Origin: Providencia sp. R33
GTDB lineage: Bacteria; Pseudomonadota; Gammaproteobacteria; Enterobacterales; Enterobacteriaceae
Assembly: GCF_019343475.1 (NCBI RefSeq)
Contig: NZ_CP072453.1
Coordinates: 2,046,001-2,110,000, forward strand
Length of the DNA: 64,000 bases
Reading direction: 5' to 3'
The position numbers and the translations under genes are program-made. The notes beneath the pieces are model-generated. The model was not told the DNA's origin. It saw nothing but the letters and a program-made list of their open reading frames with translations, and searched no databases. The number at the start of each line of letters is the position of its first letter. The stretch's first letter is position 1. Of the stretch, positions 1-8,355 are shown in pieces.

Positions 1-438
1 ACTAACCATGGAATGGTGTGGGATACTGAACATATTATTGATAAAGATTCTTTCCCTCAATGGACATTCGAGTCTCTAAACTTATGTGTTTCATGTAAGG
101 ATTGCAATCAGGCCAAATGGAATAAAAATGTAATTAAATCAAATTATTATAAAAAATTCCCTAGTAAAGATGCTAATTATTATATAGTTCATGCTCATTT
201 TGATAATTACGTGGATCATATTGAGGCTGCTGTTCCAGGTGTAACTTATCGATATAAAACAGAAAAAGGGAAGCGTACGATAGAGATTTGTGGCCTTCTT
301 AGGTACCATAAAATAGGCGATAGGAAGGATATAGACCCAACATTACAGGCCGTACTATCTTATGCTGCTAACATACAAACACCAGAAGCACTGCAAAATG
401 CTCTTAACTTTCTTTTGAAGAGTGTTCAAGGAGAATAG
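1..438 (+). CDS. HNH endonuclease domain protein, 5' end outside window
   Basis: The frame is open to the first base, so the start codon is probably upstream. The first ATG seen (13) would begin in the middle of the HNH fold. An EHIID stretch is followed about 20 residues later by CVSCKDCNQAKWN, the C-x2-C-N-x3-K pattern of HNH nucleases in which Cys pairs and His bind a metal and cut DNA or RNA. The remaining 90 residues have no motif I recognise. The gene lies in the slot between the replication genes and Q that P2-like phages use for cargo such as old and tin, so a defence or homing role is possible. That role is inference; the HNH call rests on the motif. Confidence 0.7.
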   Translation, partial: TNHGMVWDTEHIIDKDSFPQWTFESLNLCVSCKDCNQAKWNKNVIKSNYYKKFPSKDANYYIVHAHFDNYVDHIEAAVPGVTYRYKTEKGKRTIEICGLLRYHKIGDRKDIDPTLQAVLSYAANIQTPEALQNALNFLLKSVQGE

Positions 439-599
439 TCGTTTTGTTGAGTAAATTTGATAGAAATTTCTTTATCAATAAGTTATGACACACTTCTAAT
501 TGGTTAACATAGCGCGATGTGAGCAATTTCGGCTTCACGTTCAAAACCAACTGTCAGATTATACAATATTCTGTCTGGAAAAACTGACGAACTAATATA

Positions 600-627
600 G
601 CTTAAGCCTCAATATAGTGGCTTAAGC
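600..627. repeat. 9-bp inverted repeat in the intergenic gap left of Q
   Basis: GCTTAAGCC (600-608) and GGCTTAAGC (619-627) form a perfect 9-bp stem with a 10-base loop, about 160 bases after the HNH gene. The repeat also reads as a direct repeat because GGCTTAAGCC is itself a palindrome. There is no clear T-run, so it is either a weak terminator for the HNH gene or a protein-binding site. The rest of 439 to 806 shows no convincing gene. Confidence 0.4.
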
Positions 628-806
628 CTAACTTTCACTATTTCATTTCTATATTTTCTATTTTTAAATGAATACTCAAATATTAAAATTTCTAATTACT
701 GCTGTCATTCCCTCTTGCCCCTCCTATTTTTATAATAGATTTTTAATTTACTCGTATAATTTCAAATTATATTTGTGTCAATTCGCAATTTCCCGCCCAA
801 ATCTGC

Positions 807-1115
807 ATGAACAAAAAAGGATCGTTACCTGTGCGAAGCGCCACCACTGGCGCAGTTCAGACGATTTCTTGCGAGTGCATGAAAACCGACCTATTTAGTG
901 GGCAGGCGTGGCGGGGTCACGATTGCGCGGCGAGGTGTTTATTGTTAAATATCCGTCCGCAAAATCTCCGAGCCGTCACGGCGTTAAAATCAAATTTATA
1001 TAACTAGATAGCAATTATTTTTGCGTGTGTTGTGGTGGCGTATGGTGCGTTTAAACCACTATTTGATGGGCCTGATTTCTGGCGAATTCGTCTTGGTGAG
1101 ATAGGTTTGGTATAA
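807..1115 (+). pseudogene. Small phage gene (ash/Icd-like) interrupted by an in-frame amber codon
   Basis: The frame opened by ATG 807 runs to a TAG at 1005-1007. Directly after that TAG the same frame continues without a stop to TAA at 1113-1115. The continuation reads like protein: a hydrophobic run (IAIIFACVVVAYGAF) and then DGPDFWRIRLGEIGLV. The natural reading is one protein of about 102 residues, cut by a single sense-to-amber change after SNLYN. From memory, the first part resembles short proteins annotated as ash-family or Icd-like near the packaging genes of enterobacterial P2-like phages; I could not confirm this. Amber readthrough in a suppressor background is the alternative to a plain pseudogene. 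Confidence 0.5.
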
Positions 1116-1169
1116 TAAAGTGGGGTCTTATTATTATTTAGAGCATCGAGAAAGCCGACCTACAGGTAA

Positions 1170-1193
1170 AAAAATACCGCCTCAGTGGGCGGC
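1170..1193 (-). terminator. Rho-independent terminator of the Q-P operon
   Basis: On the minus strand a GCCGCC...GGCGGT stem with a CACTGA loop is followed by TATTTTTTT. It lies 23 bases past the Q stop codon, the right place to end leftward transcription from the P promoter. Confidence 0.75.
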
Positions 1194-1215
1194 ATCATTG
1201 AATTAACGAGTAATA

Positions 1216-2253
1216 TTATTCATCGTCTAAATCCAGCGAGTATTTATTAAACTTAATAATCTCCCCGCCAAACCAATCATTCAATTGCATCATCTTACTT
1301 TGTAACGGCATCAACTCATTACGCACAAACACCTTTGCCGCTTTCTCAACATCACCAAAGCCGCCCACGTTTTCAGGAATGATCCCCATGATTTGTGGTG
1401 GCACACGGTGTGCCGCTAACATATCGTCGCGGCTCACATTCTTGATATTGAGAAATTCATCTTTTGCCGCTGCTTCAGAAAGTGGGATTGTTTGGATGCC
1501 GTCTTTCTTTCCCCCTGGTGCATACAAAAATAAATTGCGGAAATTACCCAACCCCTTGCTGCTTTTCAGGGCTTCACGAATTTTATCCACATCATCAGTT
1601 TTTTGTGCCGCATCACTGATATACAAGATATAACCCGCGTGCGAACCATTGAGATAATACTTGCGGCGAAATAGTGTTGCGGCCTCGTTCAGTAGCACCG
1701 ATGGGATTGCCGCAAGATATTCAGGTAAGCCGTATAGTTCCTGATTAATATCAGGCTCAATTAAGTGAAACACTTTGCCCGTTTGAAATTCATACGGTTT
1801 GATATCATACCCATATTGCACAAACCAGTAAGTTTCAAGGTCAACACCGCGGCGGGTAAACTTTGCGGGGGTGTGCTTAAAGTTCAATGCTTGCCCTAAT
1901 CGGTTATCACGCAATTCAAGATAGCCGTTACCAAACAGTAAAAAATCTAACGCCCAGCTATCAAACGCCTGACGGCTTAAATATTTATTGGGAATAAAGG
2001 TGCTGGTAAGAATATTACGTTTTACATAAATCGCACTGCTATGATGTGGAGCTGCGCGGAACGTGCGCGCAAGGCCATTAAAACTGATGGGCGGCTCATA
2101 GTAATTATCAATTTGTACACATTCGAGGTAATCAAAAATCTCACGCTTGTCTAACACGGGTATTGGACTGCCAAAGGTGAACGCCTCAGCGGGTGCATGG
2201 TCTGCGGCTTGTGCCAGTGTTTGTGGCTGGCGTTTTTTATTTCTACGGCTCAT
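1216..2253 (-). CDS. Q: Phage portal protein (P2 gpQ family)
   Basis: The 345-residue product is the usual length of P2 gpQ, which forms the dodecameric portal ring at one capsid vertex through which DNA is packaged and ejected and to which the tail connector binds. The central region (about residues 75-310), including the DMLAAHRVPPQIMGIIPENVGGFGDVEKA stretch in two halves, is typical of the PBSX/P2 portal family. Its ATG (2251-2253) overlaps the last base of P, so the two genes are translationally linked. The N-terminal 30 residues are basic and low in complexity, as in relatives. Intact. Confidence 0.93.
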   Translation of the reverse strand: MSRRNKKRQPQTLAQAADHAPAEAFTFGSPIPVLDKREIFDYLECVQIDNYYEPPISFNGLARTFRAAPHHSSAIYVKRNILTSTFIPNKYLSRQAFDSWALDFLLFGNGYLELRDNRLGQALNFKHTPAKFTRRGVDLETYWFVQYGYDIKPYEFQTGKVFHLIEPDINQELYGLPEYLAAIPSVLLNEAATLFRRKYYLNGSHAGYILYISDAAQKTDDVDKIREALKSSKGLGNFRNLFLYAPGGKKDGIQTIPLSEAAAKDEFLNIKNVSRDDMLAAHRVPPQIMGIIPENVGGFGDVEKAAKVFVRNELMPLQSKMMQLNDWFGGEIIKFNKYSLDLDDE

Positions 2254-4010
2254 TAAAATACCTCGACAATATTGTGTTGATTGTGATTTTCACCAGTGAT
2301 TGGCTCGTTATAAAGGGCGTGCATGGTCGCCCACGCTAAGTCAGCATGGCTGGCCTCTTCGCTGCGGTCTGCTTCATAGGTTGGGCGGTTACCACTGGCA
2401 GTGGTCGCACGGCGAATAGCCATGAAAGATTGGGTGATATCATTGCTTCCCGCATCATATTCAAGGCGGTCATGGCTAATCACGTCATAGGCCTTAAGCA
2501 CTAAGGCATTTTTTAATGCAGGGTTATAGATAAATTCTTTTGCGGCAGGGAAGAATTCCTGCACATTTTTCAGGACTCCGTGACCAATACCCGTAGAGTC
2601 AATCCCGATGTATTGCACGTTGTAACGCTCGGTAAGTTCTTTTATCGCATCCGATTGCGCGCGAAAATCCATGCCGCGCCATTGATGATGTTCAAGAATG
2701 CGAAACTTACAGCCTTTATGTAGTGGTGGCGCAATCACCACGCAACCTGCGCTGTCGCCATTTTGCGTGCCTTTCGCGGGGTCGTAACCAATCCAAACAG
2801 GGTGATAGGCATAAGGGCGTATCATTAACGGTTGAACGTCGTCCCATATTTCCCAGCTGTCCACCATGCATTTTTGCATTAACTGCAAGTTGAAAATGGA
2901 CGCGATATCGTCAACAAACTCACACATCAGTAAGTTTTCGAATTCATCAGGACTGTATTCTAAATACAGCTGGTCGATATCAAATAAATTACACCCACCC
3001 CGCATGGCATCTTCGATGGTGACAATTTGCCGCCACTGACCATCACCGCACATCATGCCATTTACTAACGCTTGGTGACTGATATCTACCTCAACGTGAT
3101 CCCCTTTACGGCGACCACGATTAAATAATTTTCCTGACCAGAACGGATACGCACTGTGGGTCAAAGCCGATGGGGTCGAAAAGTAGGTTTGACGCCATTT
3201 TTTGTGCATGGCCATACCCGACGCTACCTTGCGTAACTCTTGGAATTTGGGTATCCAAAAATATTCATCAAGGTACAAATTACCGTGGTAGCTCTGGGCG
3301 GTGCGAGCATTGGTGCCAAGAAAATACATTGTCGCGCCATTGGGCAAAACAATGGGGTCGCCTTTTAAATCCACATCCACTTCCCGCGCCATGTCAATAA
3401 TGTAGCCTTTGAATACGTGCGCTTGGGCTTTACTCGCCGATAAAAATATTTGGTTTCGGCCTGTGGTGAGTGCATCCATAAACGCTTCACGGGCAAAAAA
3501 GTAAGTCGCCCCGATTTGACGTGATTTTAAGATATTACGAATGCGGTGTTGATGGCCTGCGCCATACCAAACCTTTTGGTAGGCAAACATATTTTCACGA
3601 AAGATTTCTTCCAGCTTTTCGATCTGCTCTTCACTAAACAGATTCTTTTCAGGAGCGCGGCGCTCACCACTATTTCGATTGGCAAGTTTGGGGTTTAAAT
3701 CCACTTCATTGCCACCGTTTTGATACTTATGAATTTTGGCGTGTCGTTCGACTTGGCGGTAAAGCAAGTCAATTTCTTTATAGTCTTTACCCTCTTTATT
3801 TTCTTTACTAATTAGCGTACAAAGTCGCATTTCCAGCGTCATTTCCACGCGCTCAACGGGGGTGATTTCATCCCATTTATCGCGGCGCTTCCAACTGTGG
3901 ATTGTCGCGGCTTTTTCCTTGAGAGCCTCGGCAATACGCGCGATGCGATACCCACTAAAGTACATGTGCATAGCGCGTTTTCTTGGGTCAAAATCGTGTA
4001 ATGTTTTCAT
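2253..4010 (-). CDS. P: Terminase large (ATPase) subunit, P2 gpP family
   Basis: This 585-residue protein is the packaging motor that, with gpM, cuts cos DNA and pumps it through the portal. The first 50 residues hold a helix-turn-helix-like segment (GYRIARIAEALKEKAATIHSWKRR), as in P2 gpP. A Walker A-like KSRQIGAT lies near residue 165 and a Walker B-like NLYLDEYFW near residue 255. A second acidic cluster (GYDPAKGTQNGDSAG, near 410) opens the RNase H-like nuclease-like half. It is transcribed leftward from the promoter region shared with O. Length and motif order match an intact gene. Confidence 0.93.
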   Translation of the reverse strand: MKTLHDFDPRKRAMHMYFSGYRIARIAEALKEKAATIHSWKRRDKWDEITPVERVEMTLEMRLCTLISKENKEGKDYKEIDLLYRQVERHAKIHKYQNGGNEVDLNPKLANRNSGERRAPEKNLFSEEQIEKLEEIFRENMFAYQKVWYGAGHQHRIRNILKSRQIGATYFFAREAFMDALTTGRNQIFLSASKAQAHVFKGYIIDMAREVDVDLKGDPIVLPNGATMYFLGTNARTAQSYHGNLYLDEYFWIPKFQELRKVASGMAMHKKWRQTYFSTPSALTHSAYPFWSGKLFNRGRRKGDHVEVDISHQALVNGMMCGDGQWRQIVTIEDAMRGGCNLFDIDQLYLEYSPDEFENLLMCEFVDDIASIFNLQLMQKCMVDSWEIWDDVQPLMIRPYAYHPVWIGYDPAKGTQNGDSAGCVVIAPPLHKGCKFRILEHHQWRGMDFRAQSDAIKELTERYNVQYIGIDSTGIGHGVLKNVQEFFPAAKEFIYNPALKNALVLKAYDVISHDRLEYDAGSNDITQSFMAIRRATTASGNRPTYEADRSEEASHADLAWATMHALYNEPITGENHNQHNIVEVF

Positions 4011-4055
4011 GTCGCCAGATTACTGACTCACTCGTCCTCTCGCCCTGTGTCGCCG

Positions 4056-4075
4056 TTGTACCATTTCCCACACAA
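4056..4075. promoter_or_regulatory. Ogr/Delta activator box between divergent P and O
   Basis: TTGT, 12 bases, then ACAA: the dyad core that P2 Ogr and P4 Delta bind about 55 bases upstream of late transcription starts. It lies in the 156-base gap between the P and O start codons. In P2 the PP and PO promoters occupy this gap. The symmetric box could serve both directions; the rightward start would then be near 4,120. No strong -35 box is evident, as expected for an activated promoter. Confidence 0.75.
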
Positions 4076-4166
4076 TGGCAAAGCATTGTTTCTTAACCCC
4101 CATCCCTGAACACATAGGCTCACAATTTTTTATATTCATATCCATTTAATTGCTGGAGCCTAAGCA

Positions 4167-4994
4167 ATGACAAAAAAATCCAAACCCGTGCGCCTTTGTG
4201 TTGAGGGAGCCACTACAGATGGACGCAAAGTACAGCGCCAATGGTTAACGGACATCGAAAAAAATTATGACAAAAATGTCTACGGTGCCCGTATCAACAT
4301 GGAGCATATGAATTACTCATGGATGCCACGTTATGGCGATGTGGAGTCGGTCTATACCGAAGAAATAAGCGAGGGGGCATTAAAAGGCAAACTGGCTTTG
4401 TATGGCGTGTTAACGCCTACTGATTCATTAATCGAAATGAATAAAAAACGCCAGAAAGTCTATACCTCTGTCGAAATCAATCCGAATTTCTCCGATATGA
4501 ACGCTGCTTATTTAGTGGGTTTGGCGGTCACCGATAACCCTGCAAGTCTTGGCACGAGCATGCTTGAGTTTAGTGCAGGCTCAGGCAAAACGACTGCATT
4601 CTCTGAACGTAAGCAAGATAAGGACAACGTCTTTACGGCGGCGGAAGAAACGTCCATTGAATTTACTGATGAAGAAGACAAAAGCGATAAGCCCAATTTA
4701 TTTGAACGCATCAAAGCCAAGTTTAGCCAAGAGCGTAAACGCAGTGATGCCAATCTAGATGATGTGCATCAAGCTATTGAACTTTGCGCAGAAGAGCAGA
4801 CCGAAACTGCGGAAAAGGTCAGCCAGCTTCAATCGCAAGTCAAAGCGTTATCGGGTGTCAAAAAAGAAAATGAAACCCTGCGCAGCGAGTTGGACCAACT
4901 CAAAAAAGACTTAAGCCAGCAAGATAATGGGCAACATCGCCCCACGTCTTTTGGTGGTAACACGACTAATACTGAAAACCTGACTGATTGCTAA
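4167..4994 (+). CDS. O: Capsid scaffolding protein and maturation protease (P2 gpO family)
   Basis: This 275-residue protein is the internal scaffold that guides gpN assembly and then cleaves gpN, gpQ and itself. P2 gpO uses an Asp-His-Ser triad near residues 19, 48 and 107; here D18, H47 (in INMEHMNYS) and S101 (in YTSVEI) stand in matching context, so the protease looks active. Residues about 205-250 are a predicted coiled coil (QLQSQVKAL...LRSELDQLKKDL), the scaffold part. A short leader holds GGAG (4155-4158) at good spacing. It is first gene of the O-N-M-L head operon under the Ogr box. Confidence 0.93.
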   Translation: MTKKSKPVRLCVEGATTDGRKVQRQWLTDIEKNYDKNVYGARINMEHMNYSWMPRYGDVESVYTEEISEGALKGKLALYGVLTPTDSLIEMNKKRQKVYTSVEINPNFSDMNAAYLVGLAVTDNPASLGTSMLEFSAGSGKTTAFSERKQDKDNVFTAAEETSIEFTDEEDKSDKPNLFERIKAKFSQERKRSDANLDDVHQAIELCAEEQTETAEKVSQLQSQVKALSGVKKENETLRSELDQLKKDLSQQDNGQHRPTSFGGNTTNTENLTDC

Positions 4995-5006
4995 ACGGGA
5001 ACGATA

Positions 5007-6215
5007 ATGAGAAAAGAAACAAAAGTTAAATTTAACGGTTACATGACCCGCCTTGGTGAAATTTACGGTGTTCAGCCACACGAATTCGCAGCAAAAGTGG
5101 AAATTGAGCCTTCAGCAGCCCAAAAGCTGGAAAGTAAAATTCAGTTAAGCGCCGTCTTTCTGACCAAAATTAATATCGTGCCAGTAAAAGACCAAGTCGG
5201 TGACAAAATAGGCATCGGTATTGGAACAACCATTGCAGGCACGACAGACACCAACAAACAAGACCGTGAACCGACTGACCCGACACAATTGGAAAAACAA
5301 GGTTATCACTGCCGCCAAACAAATTTCGATACCGCTATTCGTTATGAAAAACTGGATATGTGGGCAATTTTTGAAGATTTCCAGCGCCGTATCCGCGATG
5401 CGATTATCCAACGCCAAGCCCTTGACCGAATCATGATTGGCTTTAACGGTACGAGCCGCGCGGCAACGTCAGACCGCAAAGTCAACAAGCTACTACAGGA
5501 CGTGAATGTCGGTTGGTTACATAAAATCCGCCTTGAAGCCCCTGATCATGTTTTAGGTTCATCCACGGATAAAGACACCAACAAAATCACACCTGAGCCA
5601 ATCAAAGTGGGTAAAGGTGAAGATTATGAAAACCTTGATGCACTAGTTATGCAAGCTGTCGACCACGCCATTTCCGAAGTGTATGCCGATGATACTGATT
5701 TAGTGGTTATCTGTGGTCGTTCATTATTAGCCGATAAATATTTCCCTATCGTCAATCGTGATCAGGCCAATACCGAGGCGTTAGCTGCCGATGTGATTAT
5801 TAGCCAAAAACGCCTCGGTGGATTGCCCGCAGTGCGTGTGCCTTATTTCCCAAAAAATGGAATGCTTATCACGCGATTAGATAATTTATCCATTTACTGG
5901 CAAATCGACTCACGCCGCCGCCAAGTGGTTGATAATGCAAAACGTGATCGTATCGAAAACTACGAATCCGTGAATGAAGATTACATCATTGAAGATTACG
6001 ACTGCGTAGCGCTGATTGAAAACATTGAGCTTACAAAAGGCAAGCAAGAGCCAGATGCACCGACGGGTGATGATGCAGAGCAAAAAGCAAAGATGCTCGC
6101 GACATTGGAAGAAAACGAAGCATTGAAAGCGGAACTGGACGCGCTGAAAAAAGGCGTTGAGCAACCGAAAAATGCAGAATCCGAAAAAACAGGTAAAGAA
6201 AACAAAGGCGCATAA
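5007..6215 (+). CDS. N: Major capsid protein (P2 gpN family) with a C-terminal extension
   Basis: The first 340 or so residues follow P2 gpN closely in pattern: an N-terminal arm that gpO trims, then the HK97-type capsid fold with phrases such as DNLSIYWQIDSRRRQV. P2 gpN is 357 residues, while this product is 402. The extra part (about residues 340-402) is rich in Glu, Lys and Ala and contains a short coiled-coil stretch (EENEALKAELDALKKG). It ends in a charged tail. The tail could be processed off or exposed on the shell. The start is 12 bases after O. Confidence 0.93.
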   Translation: MRKETKVKFNGYMTRLGEIYGVQPHEFAAKVEIEPSAAQKLESKIQLSAVFLTKINIVPVKDQVGDKIGIGIGTTIAGTTDTNKQDREPTDPTQLEKQGYHCRQTNFDTAIRYEKLDMWAIFEDFQRRIRDAIIQRQALDRIMIGFNGTSRAATSDRKVNKLLQDVNVGWLHKIRLEAPDHVLGSSTDKDTNKITPEPIKVGKGEDYENLDALVMQAVDHAISEVYADDTDLVVICGRSLLADKYFPIVNRDQANTEALAADVIISQKRLGGLPAVRVPYFPKNGMLITRLDNLSIYWQIDSRRRQVVDNAKRDRIENYESVNEDYIIEDYDCVALIENIELTKGKQEPDAPTGDDAEQKAKMLATLEENEALKAELDALKKGVEQPKNAESEKTGKENKGA

Positions 6216-6225
6216 GGGGTAAGTC

Positions 6226-6882
6226 GTGAACCTGTGGGAAAAAAAGCGCATGCAAGTGGAAGCCAAGAACGTCAGCGCCTATGGCGTTCTTGCTGACCCA
6301 TCGGTAGCAACGCAAGTTAAATTGATGCTACGCCAGCACATGCGAGACCTCAGTAAAACACAGTCATTTGAACGCAAAGCGGTCTATAAGCGAAAAGCCT
6401 TGCCGCTTTACGAAACGTGGATCACGGAAACCCTTAAGGGGAATTCAGGCGTTCAAGATGATGTGTTGATGTATCTGATGTTGTGGAGTTTTGACGCGGG
6501 CGTTTATGTGCAAGGGCTCGATATTGCGGAGTATGCCCTTCAGCACAATCTTAACATGCCCGCAGGTCAATCCCGCACAACGGGGTGCGCCATTGCCGAG
6601 GAAATGGGCGATAGAGCTAAAGAATCCTATACCGCAAAAAATCCCATTCCATTGGATATATTGCAGCGCACCATGTCATTGATTGAGCATGAAGATATGC
6701 CCGATAAAGTGCGTGGTGAACTGCATAAATGGCTCGGTTACAGCTTGCGAGACAACGATTTTCCACAGCCAGCCTTATGTGAGTTAATGCGTGCCCTTGA
6801 GCTTAATGAACGCTGCGGTGTTAAGCAGGACATTAAGAATATTGAAAAATTTTTGTCAGTGAAAAACAGCGCTGACGAATAA
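6226..6882 (+). CDS. M: Terminase small (endonuclease) subunit, P2 gpM family
   Basis: This 218-residue product starts with GTG after AAGGGGT. P2 gpM is 247 residues and acts with gpP to recognise and nick cos. The basic N-terminus and the phrases YETWITETL, LMLWSFDAG and GCAIAEEMGDRAKESY are typical of this family. It lies 10 bases after N and before L, exactly as in P2. Function rests on synteny and overall similarity; no nuclease motif can be named from the sequence alone. Confidence 0.9.
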   Translation: MNLWEKKRMQVEAKNVSAYGVLADPSVATQVKLMLRQHMRDLSKTQSFERKAVYKRKALPLYETWITETLKGNSGVQDDVLMYLMLWSFDAGVYVQGLDIAEYALQHNLNMPAGQSRTTGCAIAEEMGDRAKESYTAKNPIPLDILQRTMSLIEHEDMPDKVRGELHKWLGYSLRDNDFPQPALCELMRALELNERCGVKQDIKNIEKFLSVKNSADE

Positions 6883-6969
6883 AGAACGTGCCAACGCGCA
6901 AGGCGGCGCGAGATAAGAAATTTGTTTTCGGACTCTCGCCCACCGCCTACCTATTTTAAAGGTGCCTTT

Positions 6970-7446
6970 ATGGATTTTGTTTCACCCGAACCCGCCAACG
7001 AAAAAGACGAAACGCTCACCAGTGGTGTGTTTTGGCCTGAGATTAAGACTCGTGCATTTCGCGAGTCAATGCGAGTTGACGGCACAGTTACCCAAAGTCG
7101 GTTAATTGAAGCGTTAAAAAACGCCATCATTGAAACCAATCGTGAACTGTCCAGCTTTCAACAGCAAGAAATCCACTTAGGTTATGCAACCTTAGAGGCC
7201 GTCCCCGCCAGTAAAATCACGCATGGGGAGATTGACGTATCCGAATTAGTGATCCTTTATCGCCGCGCGGTATTCAGCACCGCCAAAGCAAATTTGACCG
7301 AGCGTTACCGCGATATTGATACCACGCCAAACGGCAGCAAAAAAGCCGATGCCCTTGAGCCCAATATTGATGATTTACAGCGTGATGCGATTTGGGCTAT
7401 CCAGCGCATTAAGGGAACGACACATAACATTGTTGAGCTGATATGA
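6970..7446 (+). CDS. L: Head completion/stabilisation protein (P2 gpL family)
   Basis: I chose ATG 6970 (MDFVSPEP), giving 158 residues. An upstream in-frame start at 6922 would add 16 residues that read unlike the family. P2 gpL is a head-completion factor added after DNA packaging so that filled heads stay closed and can join tails. The phrases GVFWPEIKTRAFRESMRVDGTVT and DLQRDAIWAIQRIKGTTHNIVELI fit gpL. The stop codon overlaps the X start (ATGA). Confidence 0.9.
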   Translation: MDFVSPEPANEKDETLTSGVFWPEIKTRAFRESMRVDGTVTQSRLIEALKNAIIETNRELSSFQQQEIHLGYATLEAVPASKITHGEIDVSELVILYRRAVFSTAKANLTERYRDIDTTPNGSKKADALEPNIDDLQRDAIWAIQRIKGTTHNIVELI

Positions 7447-7646
7447 AAATCAGAACGATGAAAGGTGACACCGTGGATGGGATATGTTGGCGATTTTATG
7501 GCAGAACCACGGGCATGACTGAGGCTGTCTTGTTGGCGAATCCCAACCTTGCCGAACAAGGTGCCGTGATGCCTGCGGGGATAGTGATTGAATTACCTGA
7601 AGTCACCGAAGAGCCAGTACAGCCACTTATACAATTATGGGATTGA
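7443..7646 (+). CDS. X: Tail protein X (LysM-like)
   Basis: This small 67-residue protein is the P2 gpX equivalent needed for tail completion. It has the compact LysM-like pattern of the family: a GDTVDGICWRFYG opening, then VLLANPNLAEQGAVMPAGIVIELPE. It overlaps L by 4 bases and is followed 3 bases later by the holin gene, so it starts the tail/lysis part of the operon. Confidence 0.92.
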   Translation: MKIRTMKGDTVDGICWRFYGRTTGMTEAVLLANPNLAEQGAVMPAGIVIELPEVTEEPVQPLIQLWD

Positions 7647-7649
7647 TAC

Positions 7650-7955
7650 ATGTTTGATAAAGATCCGAACAGTTTCGGTATCGCACAGTGGTTATTGATG
7701 CTCTTCATTTCAATGTGGGGAGGTGTTGTGAGATACATCATTGATGTTAAAACAAATAATGCCCCGTGGAGCTGGTTTGCGGCTTTTATGCAAATGGTTG
7801 TTTCTGGCTTCACAGGGTTACTCGGTGGGCTACTCTGCATAGAGTACAACCAAAGCCAATACATTACGCTGTTTGCAACTGGCGTTTGTGGCGCTATGGG
7901 GAGTGTCGCCCTCACTTATTTCTGGTCACGTTTTACAGGAGGAAAACATGTCTAA
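7650..7955 (+). CDS. Holin
   Basis: The 101-residue product has three hydrophobic segments (about residues 10-31, 40-63 and 69-90) and a charged C-terminus, the layout of class I holins. These form holes in the inner membrane at a set time and release the endolysin. It sits directly before the lysozyme-like gene, where P2 has gene Y. The next gene starts 8 bases before this one ends. The exact holin family is not clear to me. Confidence 0.85.
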   Translation: MFDKDPNSFGIAQWLLMLFISMWGGVVRYIIDVKTNNAPWSWFAAFMQMVVSGFTGLLGGLLCIEYNQSQYITLFATGVCGAMGSVALTYFWSRFTGGKHV

Positions 7956-8355
7956 CCTACCGCGCGGTATACGCAACAATAATGCGGGCAATATTCGCCA
8001 TGGCGAAAAATGGCAAGGGCTAAGCCCAACCCAAACCGATAAGGATTTTTGTCAGTTTATCAACCCTGTATGGGGTATTCGTGCATTATTTAAAGTGCTG
8101 TTTACATACCAAAATAAACACCATAAAAAAACCATCCGCCAAATCATTGACCGTTACGCCCCACCGAATGAAAACCATACGGAAAATTACATTCAATTTG
8201 TAGCAAAAAAATTAGAGGTCAGTGCAGATGATGAAATTAGAGTGGGAGACAAAACCACGCTTTATGCACTATCTGAGGCCATTATTAAAATGGAAAACAG
8301 CAATCAGCACCCTTACAACGTGACTCAGTACGATGAGGCCTATCGATTGCTATGA
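7948..8355 (+). CDS. Endolysin-position protein with RGIRNNNxGNIR motif
   Basis: ATG 7948 follows an AGGAGG site and gives 135 residues; a longer in-frame start at 7873 has no such site. The N-terminal LPRGIRNNNAGNIRHGEKWQG motif is shared by phage proteins often labelled structural protein or P5-like and found among lysis genes. P2 has its lysozyme gene K here, and this protein is unrelated to K in sequence. Position between holin and spanins argues that it degrades peptidoglycan, but the catalytic residues are not obvious to me. Function is inferred from context. Confidence 0.7.
   Translation: MSNLPRGIRNNNAGNIRHGEKWQGLSPTQTDKDFCQFINPVWGIRALFKVLFTYQNKHHKKTIRQIIDRYAPPNENHTENYIQFVAKKLEVSADDEIRVGDKTTLYALSEAIIKMENSNQHPYNVTQYDEAYRLL

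Noticed and set aside
668..898. Frame of 76 codons overlapping the ash-like gene
   Set aside because: The frame at 807 continues past its stop in a protein-like way, while this one has a random-looking N-terminal part rich in Phe and Tyr and ends without a domain. It is taken as a shadow.
6922..6969. Upstream start extending gene L by 16 residues
   Set aside because: The extension (FSDSRPPPTYFKGA) is unlike the family and the ATG at 6970 gives the usual protein.
7496..7915. Minus-strand frame of 139 codons across X and holin
   Set aside because: It is antisense to two well-supported lysis/tail genes and shows no domain; typical shadow.
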